From: Stagonosporopsis chrysanthemi
Lineage: Eukaryota > Ascomycota > Dothideomycetes > Pleosporales > Didymellaceae
Assembly (NCBI GenBank): GCA_022560025.1
Contig: JAFISE010000133.1
Span: 1 to 64,000, forward strand
DNA length: 64,000 nucleotides
Direction of reading: 5' to 3'
The number at the start of each line of letters is the position of its first letter. Position 1 is the stretch's first letter. The notes beneath the pieces were generated by a model that was given only the letters and a program-made list of their open reading frames with translations, had not been told where the DNA came from and searched no databases. Shown here one piece after another: positions 1 to 11,867 of this stretch. A program made the translations under genes and the position numbers.

Positions 1-3000
1 TATTTCCTTTGTATATAATGACATCTCGTCTGATCTATAGTAAAGGTACTGATCAATCAATTCGATCACTGGAGTAGAGTCCCACAAGCTCGATAACACC
101 TTTACTATTTAAATAAGTGTCGCGACTAAAAGAGAGCTAAAATACACGTGCTTTTAAGCTCTAAGTTAGCGCGTTCAAGTAGGCCTTTAGTAGCTCTGTA
201 ACAATAAGCTTCTAAGATAATATTTATATAGAAACTCTCTACTATAACTATATCCTATAGAAGTAGGTTATCTATATATAGTCTGTGCTTTCTGTAGAGT
301 ATATTTTTAAACAAACAAGCTTCTTAGCTAGTAATAAGAAACGCTTAGATACCTACTTCTACTATCTCTACCCCTAACACTAGGCAGAAAGTGCTAAGCA
401 CTAGTAGTTTAGCGCTGTTAACAAGGTACGTAGCTGCTCTATTATCTAAAATAGTACTATTAGAAAGTAAGTACGTGCTAAAATCTATAATATTGTACAC
501 CTTTATATATATACTTGCTTATAGGTCTATAAGCTTGCTTATTATCTTAGAGTCTATTAAAGCAGCTTAGATATTACTAGAGAACTCTACTACCTTTATA
601 GTGCTAGCAATAATCAGTGCTAGAGCTAGTAGAGCTTTAGCGCCCTAGCTAAGTTGCTTAATAGCTTACTTAAGATTTTTAAACTTGTTTAAGTTAAGCT
701 TCTAGATAATATCTAAGCAGTGCTTTTCTATTATTTTCTAATTACTCTTTTTACCTAGAGCTGCCTTAAGAGTCTAATACTTAGTAAGTTTTTACTTATG
801 CTTATAGCCTTAAGACTTATATAGGCAGGAATAGCTTTAGTGCGCTTTTAAGCTACTTAGGCTACTCTAGAGTGCTCTAGGTACTAAAGTACTATCTAAG
901 TAGCTCTTAAAGGTAGTAAAAACACTAGAGTTATCTTTTCTTACCTTTATTATATACTTGTACATTAATACACTAAATACCTTAGCTATCTAGTTAAGTA
1001 TAAGTATAAAAAGCTCTAGAACACTATCTTAGATAATCTTTTAGTATATTGTATAACTTTATTCTAGTACAATCTTATAGGTAATTACGTCTAGAAAGTT
1101 CTAAGTAGTAAGCTCTCTACTTACTTCTAAGAGCTTATATAACTTAGCTTAAAAGTAAAATAAGTTCTATTTTTAGAACTATTCTTAGAGAGCTACTTGT
1201 CTCTAACAAGCTACTCTAAGGTGTGCATAGTACTCTAAGGTGTGCACAGTACTCTGCGCACAGCTAGGTAAGCAAGCTGCTACTTACTAGCTTAAACTCT
1301 TTCTTTAACTCTATAATAACAGCTTAGAGAGAGGTTTTACCTTTATTAACAAGCTACACTGTTATAGCTAATATAATTGCTAGCTTAGCTATTATATTAA
1401 CCTAGTTCTATAGCTTTTATAAGCGCTCTACCTTTACTACCTACTTGCTTACTTTAATTTTATATTTAGCAAGCTTCTAAGCGTATTACTTAGGGCTTAA
1501 CTAGGCTTAGGTAGTTGCTTAACTACGCGTTGTTTAGGTAGAGCCTGTCTCTACTAAGAAAGTAGCTTAATCTGTGCTGTTAAAGTTAGTAAGATAAGCT
1601 ATTATAGAGCTCTCTCTTAGTAGACAAAGAGTGCCTTTATAGATCCTAGGTGCTATAAGACTGTCTAGGTTAACAAGCTCTTACACGTCTCTAAGCTGCG
1701 CGTTCTAGGTTAGTTAGATATACTAACTAGGCTAGTTGCTTCTAGTCTTAAGCTAACAAGCTCTATTAGCTCTTAGCACAGTGCTGCTATAGAGCGCAAG
1801 CTTGTTTATAACGTATTTTGTAAGTAGCCTAGTAGTATAGAATAAATAGTGTAAAAGTTTAATTAGAGTATTAGAGTGTTAGAGTAGTATTTAACAAGCT
1901 TAACACTAAGTGCATAGAGAGATTTACTATACTTAGAAAGTTAGGCTTATAACTGTTATTAAGCTTATAAGACTCTACTCTAGTAATTAAATTAATTAAT
2001 TAGTACTATTTCTATAGATTAGATAAAATATTATTATATACAAAGAAGATATTTAGTAGTTATGTATTTATAGCTAAGCTGCACACGTAAGTACTTAAGT
2101 AAGAAGCTTAGCGCTTCTTAGTAGTAAGCTAAACAAATAAGCACCTTATAGGTAAGCTATCTAATTAAGCTTAAGCTAACTAGCTAAGCTTGTAACACTT
2201 ACCTAGATAAATCCTCTGTCTAGATAGCTAGTTAGTTCTTGCTAAAGGACTAGAAACTCTTCTTAAGACATGCTGTAGAGCAGCTTCTATAGTATTATAG
2301 TAGGCTTACTGTCTTTTTTAATAAAGTTAATAGAGTAGTTAATATCTTTGCTCTAGTACAGTATAGTTAGTTTACTTTAGCTCTTAGAAATGTTTAGTAT
2401 TCTCTTTAGAGGTAATCTAAAAAGACTAAGAGAAAGTTAATAAGAGCTTTTTTTTTTAGTACTTTGTTAATATCTGCTATAAATACTGCAAAGATCTAGA
2501 TACCTAACCTATGTTTCTTTAACTACTTTTTTAACTATATATATAGTTCTATAGATATAAAGGTTAGTTTTCTTTCTAAGAGTATTTTCTCTTTACTCTT
2601 AATATATGTCTGTAACAAGTAGATAAAGATTAACTTCTTCTTAGGTACTACTCTTACATTATTCTAGTCTATCTATAGCTAAGCTTAGATAGAATTATAT
2701 TCTTCTTCTTTTTAGAAGATATAAAGCTAGAGAGTCTCTTTATATTCTTTAATATCTATATTAAGCTTTGCAGCTTCTATTATCTAAAATATTTTTCTAG
2801 CAATACTAGTAATATTTTACTTTTTAACTAAAAAATACTATAGATAATTACGTTTTGTAAACTTTAAAGATACAATACTATATATTAAGTACCTAGTACT
2901 TATTAAAGTGTATACTATAGTAGTATTGTTTATAATAGTGTATAATAATATAAGCTTTCTATCTAGCTATTGTTTTCTAAACTGTTAGAAAATCTCTTTA

Positions 3001-3095
3001 CTCTTATTATCTTACTTTCTTAATTTCTGCCTATAATTTTAAGCAAATATATCTAGTTTTCTAAATCTTTAGAGTTACTATTTTGTTCTTCTAAG
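1..3095. repeat. AT-rich, RIP-mutated repeat DNA, family not identified
   Basis: This stretch has the same composition as the identified transposons to its right: very rich in TA, poor in CA and TG, with stops in all frames and no open frame of gene length. No telomere repeat is present at the left edge. Around 2,280-2,800 the minus strand has one frame whose stops are nearly all TAG or TAA, which CAG, CAA or TGG codons would give after C-to-T or G-to-A changes. This suggests a mutated coding sequence, but I could not place it in a family. I did not find terminal repeats for this part. Confidence 0.7.
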
Positions 3096-3476
3096 TAACG
3101 TATGTTATAAGCAAGTAACGCGTATAAGCAAGTAACACACTCTACTAACTTTGCGCACTTCTACATGCGTATATCTTAACTACCTTATAAGACAATATAT
3201 AGATACTAATAGAGTAAATTAAGTAGTATCTAAAGTATCTTTCTTACACGTATAAGAGTTATATCTAGTCTCTCTGCACTTTTTATAGCGCACAAGAGCC
3301 TAGCAGCTTATACTTAATTGCTCTCTTCTTTAACGCTGCTTACAAGCAATCTGCTAATTAGCTTTACTTTAAACAAGTAGATCCTCTCTAGCTCTTTTTA
3401 TTAAGACTCTACACTGCTGTATATACTTTTTTTTACACTATTTATACACTAATACTGCTTTATTAGCCTTCTTAAG

Positions 3477-3690
3477 TATTACAGGATTCCTCTCTAATAC
3501 TCCTTAGCCCTACCTTAGGCACACCTAGGCTAAGGGCTAGGCTGCGCACAGGCCTCCTATATATATACTCCTATTAAATCTAGAGGCTTACACCTTAAGG
3601 ATTTGTCTAATATCTAAATACAACCCTAATTCAGCCTTGAAGCTATCCTATCTACCTTGAGTCTAATTGCCTGCCTATAGTAACCTTACA
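3477..3690 (-). mobile_element. Solo LTR (214 bp) inside E1
   Basis: The insertion is absent from the other copies of the host element and is flanked by a 5-bp direct repeat, TTAAG (3,472-3,476 and 3,691-3,695). Read on the minus strand it starts TGTAAGGTTAC and ends CCTGTAATA. The last two bases would be the usual CA before RIP. It contains a TATATATATA stretch that could be the LTR promoter. No internal retrotransposon sequence is attached, so recombination has left a single LTR. Confidence 0.8.
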
Positions 3691-4296
3691 TTAAGGCTAG
3701 CAATTTAATTACATATTAACTTAGCTAAGAGTATTATTACCTTAGCACTCTTCTTAAGCTAATTAATTACTTTAATAATAGAAGCAAGTAATAAGCTCTT
3801 ATATTAGTGTATATGCTTATATATTAGAGTTAATTAAGCCTTAAGTTTATATATATTGCTTAGCATATGTGCCTCTTAGAGCGCTTCTAGTAAGGCAGCT
3901 AGAGTAGGCATATACAGCTGCATGTTAAGCTTTAATAAAACAGTATCTAGCTAGAGAAGTATAAAGCCTGCACCTTAAAAGGCTAAGTAGATATTAGCTA
4001 AGGTAAACAATTAATTATATACTGCCTTAAAAGCTAGTAAGAACTTAAGCTTAGTAATATAATTAATATAGTAGTAGATAAGGCTCTTAACCTTATAGCT
4101 ATACGTGCACTTTAACAGCAAGAAGTAGCTAATATTAAGTAGCTGTAGCAAGTAGAATAAGTAAGGCAGTATACAAAGTGTATAGATATTGTTCTCTTTA
4201 TAAAGCTCTTAAAACTTAAGAGAGTAGTAGCTCTTGTAGCTATTAAGGACAAGTAAGCAATATATACTAAAGATACAAGTCTTTGTATAAGTATTA

Positions 4297-6431
4297 ATAT
4301 AAATACTAAGCAAGTAAGCTATTTAAGCAAGTAAGCTACCTAACTAACTTTGCGCACCTCTATAATTATATATCTTAACAATGTAATAATTTAATGTATA
4401 GATATTTATAGAATAAATTAAGTAGTATTTAAAGTATTTTTTTTATATATACACAAGTTATGTCTAGTCTCTTTGTATCTCTTACAGTGCGCAAGTGCCT
4501 AGCAGCTACAGCTTAATTGCTCTCTTCTTTAACACTCTTTACAAGCAATCTGCTAATTAGCTTTATATTAAGCAAGTATATCCTCTCTAGCTCTCTTTAT
4601 TAAGACCTTACGCTGCTGTATACGCTTTTTTTTACGCTGTTTGCGCACTAACGCTGCCTTATTAGCCTTCTTAAGGCTAGCAATTTAATTGCGCATCAGC
4701 TTAGCTAAGAGCATTACTACCTTAGTACCCTTCTTAAGCTTGTTAATTGCCTTAATAATTAAAGCTAGTAATAAGCTCTTATACTGTTGCACGCAATTAC
4801 GTAATAATATTAATTAAGCCTTAAGCTTACGTACGTTGCTTAGTGTACAAGCTTCCTAGAGAGCCTCTAGCATAGTATCTAGAGTAGGTGTACGTAGCTG
4901 CACGTTAAGCTTTAAGAGTACAGCGTCTAGTTAGAAAGGCACAAGACCTGCACTTTAAAAAGCTAAGCAGATATTAGCTAAGGTAAACAATTAACTAAAC
5001 GCTGCCTTAAAGGCTAGCAAGAACTTAAGCTTAGTAATATAGTTAATATAGTAGCAGATAAAGCTCTTAACCTTACAGCTATACGCGTACTTTAACAGCA
5101 AGAAGCAGCTAATATAAAGCAGCTGTAGTAGATAGAATAAGTAAGGCAGTATATAGAGTGTATAGATATTATTCTCTTTGCAGAGCTCTTAAAACTTAAG
5201 AAAGTAGTAGCTCTTATAGCTATTAAGAATAAGTAAGCAACACACACTAACAATGCAAGTCTTTGTGTAAGTGTTAAAGTACTTTAGCTACTTTACTCCT
5301 AGCTTGTTGTTTGTCTAGCTATTATTACTAACTGCAATTACTTAGTTGCGTAGAATCTCTGCTTCCTTGTACTAGGCAGATAGATAATACTAGCTAGCAA
5401 AGATAAGGAACAGCAAGACTAACTAGCTAGCAGCATTAATTGCAGTAATTACTGTTACCTACTTGCAATTACCTAGCTAGATAGCCTTAGGCCTGCCTCT
5501 TCTTTCTAACCTTGTTACAACAAGTTAAGTTGTAATCTTGCCTATTATAAAGCTAGCCTTATTAAAGTTGTACACGTTATTATTATAGATGCTGTACTTA
5601 GCCTTTGTCTCCTGCACAAGCTTAAACTAGCTCCTAATTAGAGCTAGATCCTTGCATAGAGCTCTCTACCTATTATATACTTGATTAAAACGCGTTCTAA
5701 GACTGTCTGTACGCTTAACAAAGTTGCTTAGCTAGTCTCTGCTTACAAGAGAGCTACTACGTGCTAAGAGTAGCTTATTAGCTATATTATGTACAGCTGC
5801 GTACGTAGGCAAAAAACTACGTATATCTAGATCTAGTATATGCTTAACTATTACTTTCTCCTCTTGCTTAGTAAGCTTCTTTAAGTTGAGCTAGCAATTG
5901 CGTCTAGCAGGTTTGCTAGCGCATTAGCAGTAGAAGGTAGTGCAAGAGACTTTAAATGTTACTGCAGCGCACTTTTTAGTCTAAATTTAATTTGCATTAA
6001 GAGCTAAGATTGCAAGGTGTATATTAGTCTTACAAGAAGCGTGTTAGGCAATATTTAGTAGAGCTATAGTCGATTTACAGTTATAGAGTATAAAAATTTA
6101 GTAGAGTAGCTTACTTACTTAGATAGCTTACTTACTTAGTATTTGTAACAACACAAGATGCTAGAGAAGTCTAAATTGCATAGGTATCTGCTACGAGGTG
6201 TATAAGAGTACTAGAATAAACTGCAGGACTAGATCTCTATTTCTATAGGTCTTGTACGAAAGGATACTTTAAAACTATCTATCTAAACTCTGTAGAGGCT
6301 TCCCTTCTTATACTTAGAAGCTTAGGGAAGACTGTACCAAGGAGCAGTTAGAAGACAGATCTAAGTTAGGTAGTTGTTAGGTGATGTAAGGTAGGCTTAA
6401 AGAACTAGGCTTGTTCTTACAGTATTTACCT
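4297..6431 (-). mobile_element. E2: Fot1/pogo-type transposon nested in E1
   Basis: E2 lies between two TA dinucleotides (4,295-4,296 and 6,432-6,433) within E1. Its inverted ends read A-T/G-N-TAAATACTAAG, then two AAGYAAGTAAGC iterons. They match each other but differ from the E1 ends. Removing the solo LTR at 6,144-6,421 and its duplication leaves exactly 1,852 bp. The minus-strand frame at about 5,537-5,575 gives VYNFNKASFIIGK. This is the YNFDE-x-GF-x-MG catalytic block of pogo/Fot1 DDE transposases after G-to-A changes at the Asp, Glu and Gly codons. It is less mutated than E1, as expected for a younger insertion. Confidence 0.9.
6144..6421. mobile_element. Solo LTR (278 bp) inside the right end of E2
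   Basis: The segment begins TGTAACAACACAAG and ends CTTGTTCTTACA, so it has TG...CA termini with a short inverted repeat. It is flanked by the 5-bp duplication GTATT (6,139-6,143 and 6,422-6,426). Its base use differs from the surroundings: CA and TG dinucleotides are common, so it has had little or no RIP. It is the youngest recognisable insertion in the block. No gag or pol sequence remains. Confidence 0.85.
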
Positions 6432-8295
6432 TAAAGTACTTTAGCTACTCTACTCCTAGCTTGTTATTTGTCTAGCTATTATTACTAACTATAATTACTT
6501 AGTTGTATAGTATCTCTACTTTCTTATACTAAGCAGATAGATAATACTAGCTAGCAAAGATAATAAATAGCAGGACTAACTAGCTAGCAGCATTAATAGC
6601 AGCAATTACTGTTACCTATTTACAGTTGCTAGGCTAGATACTCTTTAGCCTGCCTCTCTTTTCTAATCTTGTTATAACAAGCTAAGTTATAATCTTGCCT
6701 ATTATAAAGCTAGCCTTGTTAAAGTTATAGATATTATTATTATAAATACTGTACTTAGCCTTTAACTTCTCTATAAGCTTAAACTAGCTCTTAATTAGGA
6801 CTAGATCCTTGTATAGAGCTTACTGCCTATTGTATACTTAATTAAAACGTGTCTTAAGACTGTCTATATGCTTAACAAAGTTACGCAGCTAGTAGATGCT
6901 AACTTAACTAGCACTGCACGTAGTAAGTAGATTATTAGCTATATTATATACAGCTTTGTATATAGGTATAAATCTACAAGAATCTAAGTTAAGTATATAT
7001 CTAATAATTACTTCTTCTTCTACCTTAGTAAGCTTCCTTAAGTTAGGTTAGCAATTACGTTAAGTAGGTATCTTAGCGCGTTAGCAGCAGAGTATTGCTT
7101 TAGCTACGTTGTATATTACTGCAGCAGGACAATTGCCCTAGATTTGTTAAGTATTAATAGATAAGATAGCAAGCTATATATTTACTTTATTTAAGAGTAA
7201 TTAAGTAATATTGTGTAAAGCTATTATAAATTTAGATAAGAGAAGTGCACAAAGTTAGTAAAGTGTGTTACTTACTTATACACGTTACTTGCTTATAACA
7301 TACGTTAATTATCTACTATAATATATATTATAAGCAAGTAACACGTATAAGTAGGCAATATACTATACTAACTTTGTACAGTTCTATATATATATATATC
7401 TTAACTACTTTATAAGATAATATATAGATATTAATAGAGTAGATTAAGTAGTATCTAAAGTATCTTTCTTATATATACAAGAGTTATATCTAGTCTCTTT
7501 GTACTTCTTACAGTGTGCAAGAGCCTAGTAGCTTATACTTAATTACTCTCTTTCTTAATACTGCTTACAAGCAATCTGCTAATTAGCCTTACCTTAAGTA
7601 AGTAGATCTTCTCTAGCTCTCTTTATTAAGACTCTATACTACTGTTTATACTTTTTTTAATACTATTTACATGCTAATACTGCTTTATTAGCTTTCTTAA
7701 AGCTAGTAATTTTATTATATATTAACTTAGCTAAAAGTATTATTACCTTAGTACTCTTCTTAAGCTAATTAATTACTTTAATAATAAAAGTAAGTAATAA
7801 GCTTTTATATTAGTATATATAGTTATATATTAAAGTTAATTAAGCTTTAAGTTTATATATATTACTTAGTGTATACGCTTTCTAGAGCGCCTTTAGTAAA
7901 GTAGCTAGAGTAGGTATACACAGCTAGATATTAAGCTTTAATAGAACAGTATTTAGCTAGAGAGGTATAAAGCCTGTGCCTTAAAAGGCTAAGTAGATAT
8001 TAGCTAAAGTAAATAATTAATTATATACTGCCTTAAAAGCTAGCAAGAACCTAAGCTTAGTAATATAATTAATATAGTAGTAGATAAGGCTCTTAACTTT
8101 ATAGCTATATATACACTTTAATAGTAAGAAGTAGGTAATATTAAGTAGCTATAGTAAGTAAAATAAGTAAGGTAGTATACAGAGTATATAGATATTGTTC
8201 TCTTTACAGAGCTCTTAAAACTTAAGAAAGTAGTAGCTTTTATAGCTGTTAAAGATAAGCAAGTAATATATACTAAAGATATAAGTCTTTGTATA

Positions 8296-10147
8296 ACGTA
8301 TGTTATAAGTAAGTAATACGTACAAGCAAGTAACACACCTTACTAACTTTGCGTACCTCTATATATGTATATCTTAACTACTTTATAAGACAATATATAG
8401 ATATTAATAGAGTAGATTAAGTAGTATCTAAAGTATCTTTCTTATATATACAAGAGTTATATCTAGTCTCTCTACACTTCTTATAGCGCGCAAGAGCCTA
8501 GCAGCTTACGCCTAATTGCTCTTGTCCTTAACACTGCTTACAAGCAATCTGCTAATTAGCCTTACTTTAAGCAAGTAGATCCTCTCTAGCTCTCTTTGTT
8601 AAGACCTTACGCTGCTGTATACACTTTTTTTTACGCTGTTTATGCACTAACACTACCTTATTAGCCTTTTTAAAGCTAGCAATTTAATTGCACATTAACT
8701 TAGCTAAGAGTATTATTACCTTAGCACTCTTCTTAAGCTAATTAATTGCTTTAATAATAAAAGCAGGCAATAAGCTCTTATATTAGCACACGTGCTTACG
8801 TATTAAGGTTAATTAAACCTTAAGTTTGTATATATTGCTTAGTGTATGCGCCTCTTAGAGCGCCTCTAGTAGGGCACCTAGAGTAGGCATACGTAGCTAT
8901 ATGTTAAGCTTTAATAAAACAGTATCTAGCTAGAGAAGTACAAGGCCTGCGCCTTAAAAAGCTAAGCAGATATTAGCTAAGGTAAATAATTAATTGTACA
9001 CTACCTTAAAAGCTAGTAAGAACTTAAGCTTAGTAATATAATTAATATAGTAGTAGATAAGGCTCTTAACCTTATAGCTATATGTGTGCTTTAACAGCAA
9101 GAAGCAGCTAATATTAAGTAGCTATAGTAGGTAGGATAAGTAAAGCAGTATACAAAGTATATAGATATTATTCTCTTTATAGAGCTTTTAAAACTTAAGA
9201 AAGTAGTAGCTTTTATAGCTGTTAAAGACAAGCAGGCAATATGTACTAAAGATGCAAGTCTTTATATAAGTATTAAAGTGCTTTAGCTACTCTACTCTTA
9301 GCTTGTTGTTTATCTAGCTATTGTTACTAACTACAATTACCTAGTTGCGTAGGATCTCTGCTTCCTTGTACTAAGTAGATAGATAATACTAGCTAGTAAA
9401 GATAATAAACAGTAGGACTAACTAGCTAGCAGTGTTAATAGCAGCAATTGCTGTTACCTATTTACAGTTACTAGGCTGAATACTCTTTAGCCTGCCTCTC
9501 TTTTCTAATCTTATTACAACAAGCTAAGTTATAATCTTGCCTATTATAAAGCTAGCTTTGTTAAAGTTATAGACGTTATTATTATAGATGCTGTACTTAG
9601 CCTTTATTTCTTTTACAAGCTTAAACTAGCTCTTAATTAGGACTAGATCCTTGTATAGAGCTTGCTACTTATTGTATGCTTAATTAAAATATGTCTTAAG
9701 ACTGTCTGTATACTTAATAAAGTTGTGCAGCTAGTAGATGCTAACTTAACTAGCACTGTGCGCAGTAAGTAGATTATTAGCTATATTACGTACAGCTTTG
9801 TACGTAGGCACAAATCTACAAGAATCTAAGTTAAGTATATGTCTAATAATTACTTCTTCTTCTACCTTAGTAAGTTTCTTTAAGTTAGGTTAGCAATCGT
9901 GTTAGGCAGGTATCCTAGCGCGTTAGCAACAGAGCGTTGCTTCAGCTACGTTGTACATTGCTGCAGCAGGACAATTGCTCTAGATTTGTTAAGCATTAAT
10001 AGATAAGATAGCAAGCTGTATATCTGCTTTATTTAAAAGTAATTAAGTAACGTTGTATAGAGCTATTATAAATTTAAATAGAAGAGGTGTATAAAGTTAG
10101 TAGGGTGCGTTGCTTGCTTGTACGCGTTACTTACTTATAACATACAT
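8296..10147 (-). mobile_element. E4: uninterrupted 1,852-bp Fot1/pogo-type transposon
   Basis: E4 is the only uninterrupted copy, with TA at 8,294-8,295 and 10,148-10,149. The inverted ends begin ACGTATGTTATAAG and ATGTATGTTATAAG and continue through two TATAAGCAAGTAAC-like iterons into a CTTACTAACTTTGCGTAC region matched at the other end. On the minus strand at about 9,538-9,575 the translation reads YNFNKASFIIGK, the RIP-altered catalytic block. Downstream, residues recalling the conserved SERRGRPK...PGNREWVT...INA stretch of Fot1 transposases are visible in the E2 copy. E4 keeps more CG and CA than its host E3. Confidence 0.92.
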
Positions 10148-11867
10148 TAAGTATTAAAGTGCTTTAGCTACTCTACTTCTAGCTTGTTATTTGTTTAGCT
10201 ATTGTTACTAACTGTAATTACTTAGTTATATAGAATCTCTACTTGTTTATTTTAAGTAGATTAATAATACTAGCTAGCAAATATAATAAATAGCAAGATT
10301 AACTAGCTAGTAGTATTAATAGTAGTAATTACTATTACCTATTTACAGTTACTAAGCTAGATATTCTTTAGCTTACCTTTCTACTATAATCTTATTATTA
10401 CAAGCTAAGTTATATTCTTGTATTTTATATAGCTAGCTTTGTTAAAGTTGTAGATACTATTATAATTAATACTATACTTAGCTTTTGTCTCTTCTATAAG
10501 CTTAAACTAGCTTTTAATTAGAACTAAATTCTTGTATAGAGCCTGCTACCTATTCTATACTTAACTAAAACGTAACTTAAGACTGTCTATATACTTAATA
10601 AAGTTATACAGCTAGTAGATACTAACCTAACTAGTACTGTGTAGTTATTAGCTTATTAGCTATATTATATACAGCTTTGTATATAGATATAAATCTATAA
10701 GAATCTTAGTTAAGTCTATATCTAATAATTACTTCTTCTTCTACCTTAGTAAGCTTTCTTAGGTTAGGTTAGTAATTGTGTTAAGTAGGTATCTTAGCGC
10801 GTTAGTAGCAGAGCCTTGCTTTAGCTACGTTGTATATTGCTAAAGCAAGATAACTGCTCTAGATTTGTTAAGTATTAATAGATAAGATAGCAAGCTGTAT
10901 ATCTACTTTATTTAAGAGTACTTAAGTAATATTATATAGATCTATTATAAATTTAGATAGAAAAGGTGTGCAAAGTTAGTAGAGTGTGTTACTTGCTTAT
11001 ACTTGTTAACATGTTTAATAAGCAAGTTGCGTATCTAAGCAAGTTGTATACTCTACTATTTTAATTACTTTAAAGCCTTTTAACTCTATAATACAAAGAG
11101 ATAGTATATAAATATTAATATACTGTATTATATAGTTACTATAGTATTTTTTTATACGTATATATATTATACTCTTGTTGCTTATATCTTGTATAGCGCA
11201 CAAGAGCCTAGTAGCTAACACTTAATTACTCTCTTTTTTAACGCTCTTTGTACATAATCTACTAATTAGCTTTATATTAAGCAAGTAGATCTTCTTTAGC
11301 TACCTTTATTAAGACTTTTTTTTCTAAAGTCTTTTTTTCTTGCATTGTTTATAGATATATACAGCCTTGTTAGCTTTTTTAAGGCTAGTAATCTTTTTAT
11401 ATATAAGCTTAGCTAACAAGATTATTACCTTAGCAACTTTTTTAAGCTAGCTAATTGCCTTAATAATTAAGGCAGGTAAAGAGCTCTTGTATTAGTATAC
11501 GCGCTTGTAAATTAGCGTTAATTAAGCCTTAAGCTTACGCGCGTTACTTAGTATATAAGCCTGCTAGATAGCTTCTACCTAAGAAGGTATAGGCGTACAC
11601 AGCTAGATATTAAGTTTTAAGAGAACAGCGTCTAGCTAGTAAAGTATAAGGCCTATACCTTAACAGGCTAAGTAGATATTTAATATAGTAAATAATTGCT
11701 TAAATCCTATATTAAAAGCAGGCAGAAACTTAAGCTTAGTAATATAGCTAATAAAATTGTATATAAGGCTCTTAACCTTATAGCTATATATATACTTAAA
11801 GAGTAAGAAGCAGCTAATATTAAGAAGCTATAGTAAGTAAGATAAGTAAAGTAGTATATAAAGTATA

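Larger units (their letters stand above)
3098..7305 (-). mobile_element. E1: Fot1/pogo-type transposon (1,852-bp family), interrupted
   Basis: E1 is a Tc1/mariner-superfamily element with terminal inverted repeats that begin ACGTATGTTATAAG and a TA duplication at 3,096-3,097 and 7,306-7,307. Its arms carry the 14-bp motif TATAAGCAAGTAAC twice, a likely transposase-binding iteron (inference). It is split by a solo LTR (3,477-3,690) and by element E2 (4,297-6,431). Subtracting those and their target duplications leaves exactly 1,852 bp. The transposase lies on the minus strand and is destroyed by stops. It is one of the more heavily RIP-mutated copies. Confidence 0.9.

Noticed and set aside
8118..8336. 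Short minus-strand frame in the RIP block (also 11,015-11,221)
   Set aside because: These are gaps between stops within degraded transposons E3/E4 and E5. Their residue content only reflects AT-rich sequence.
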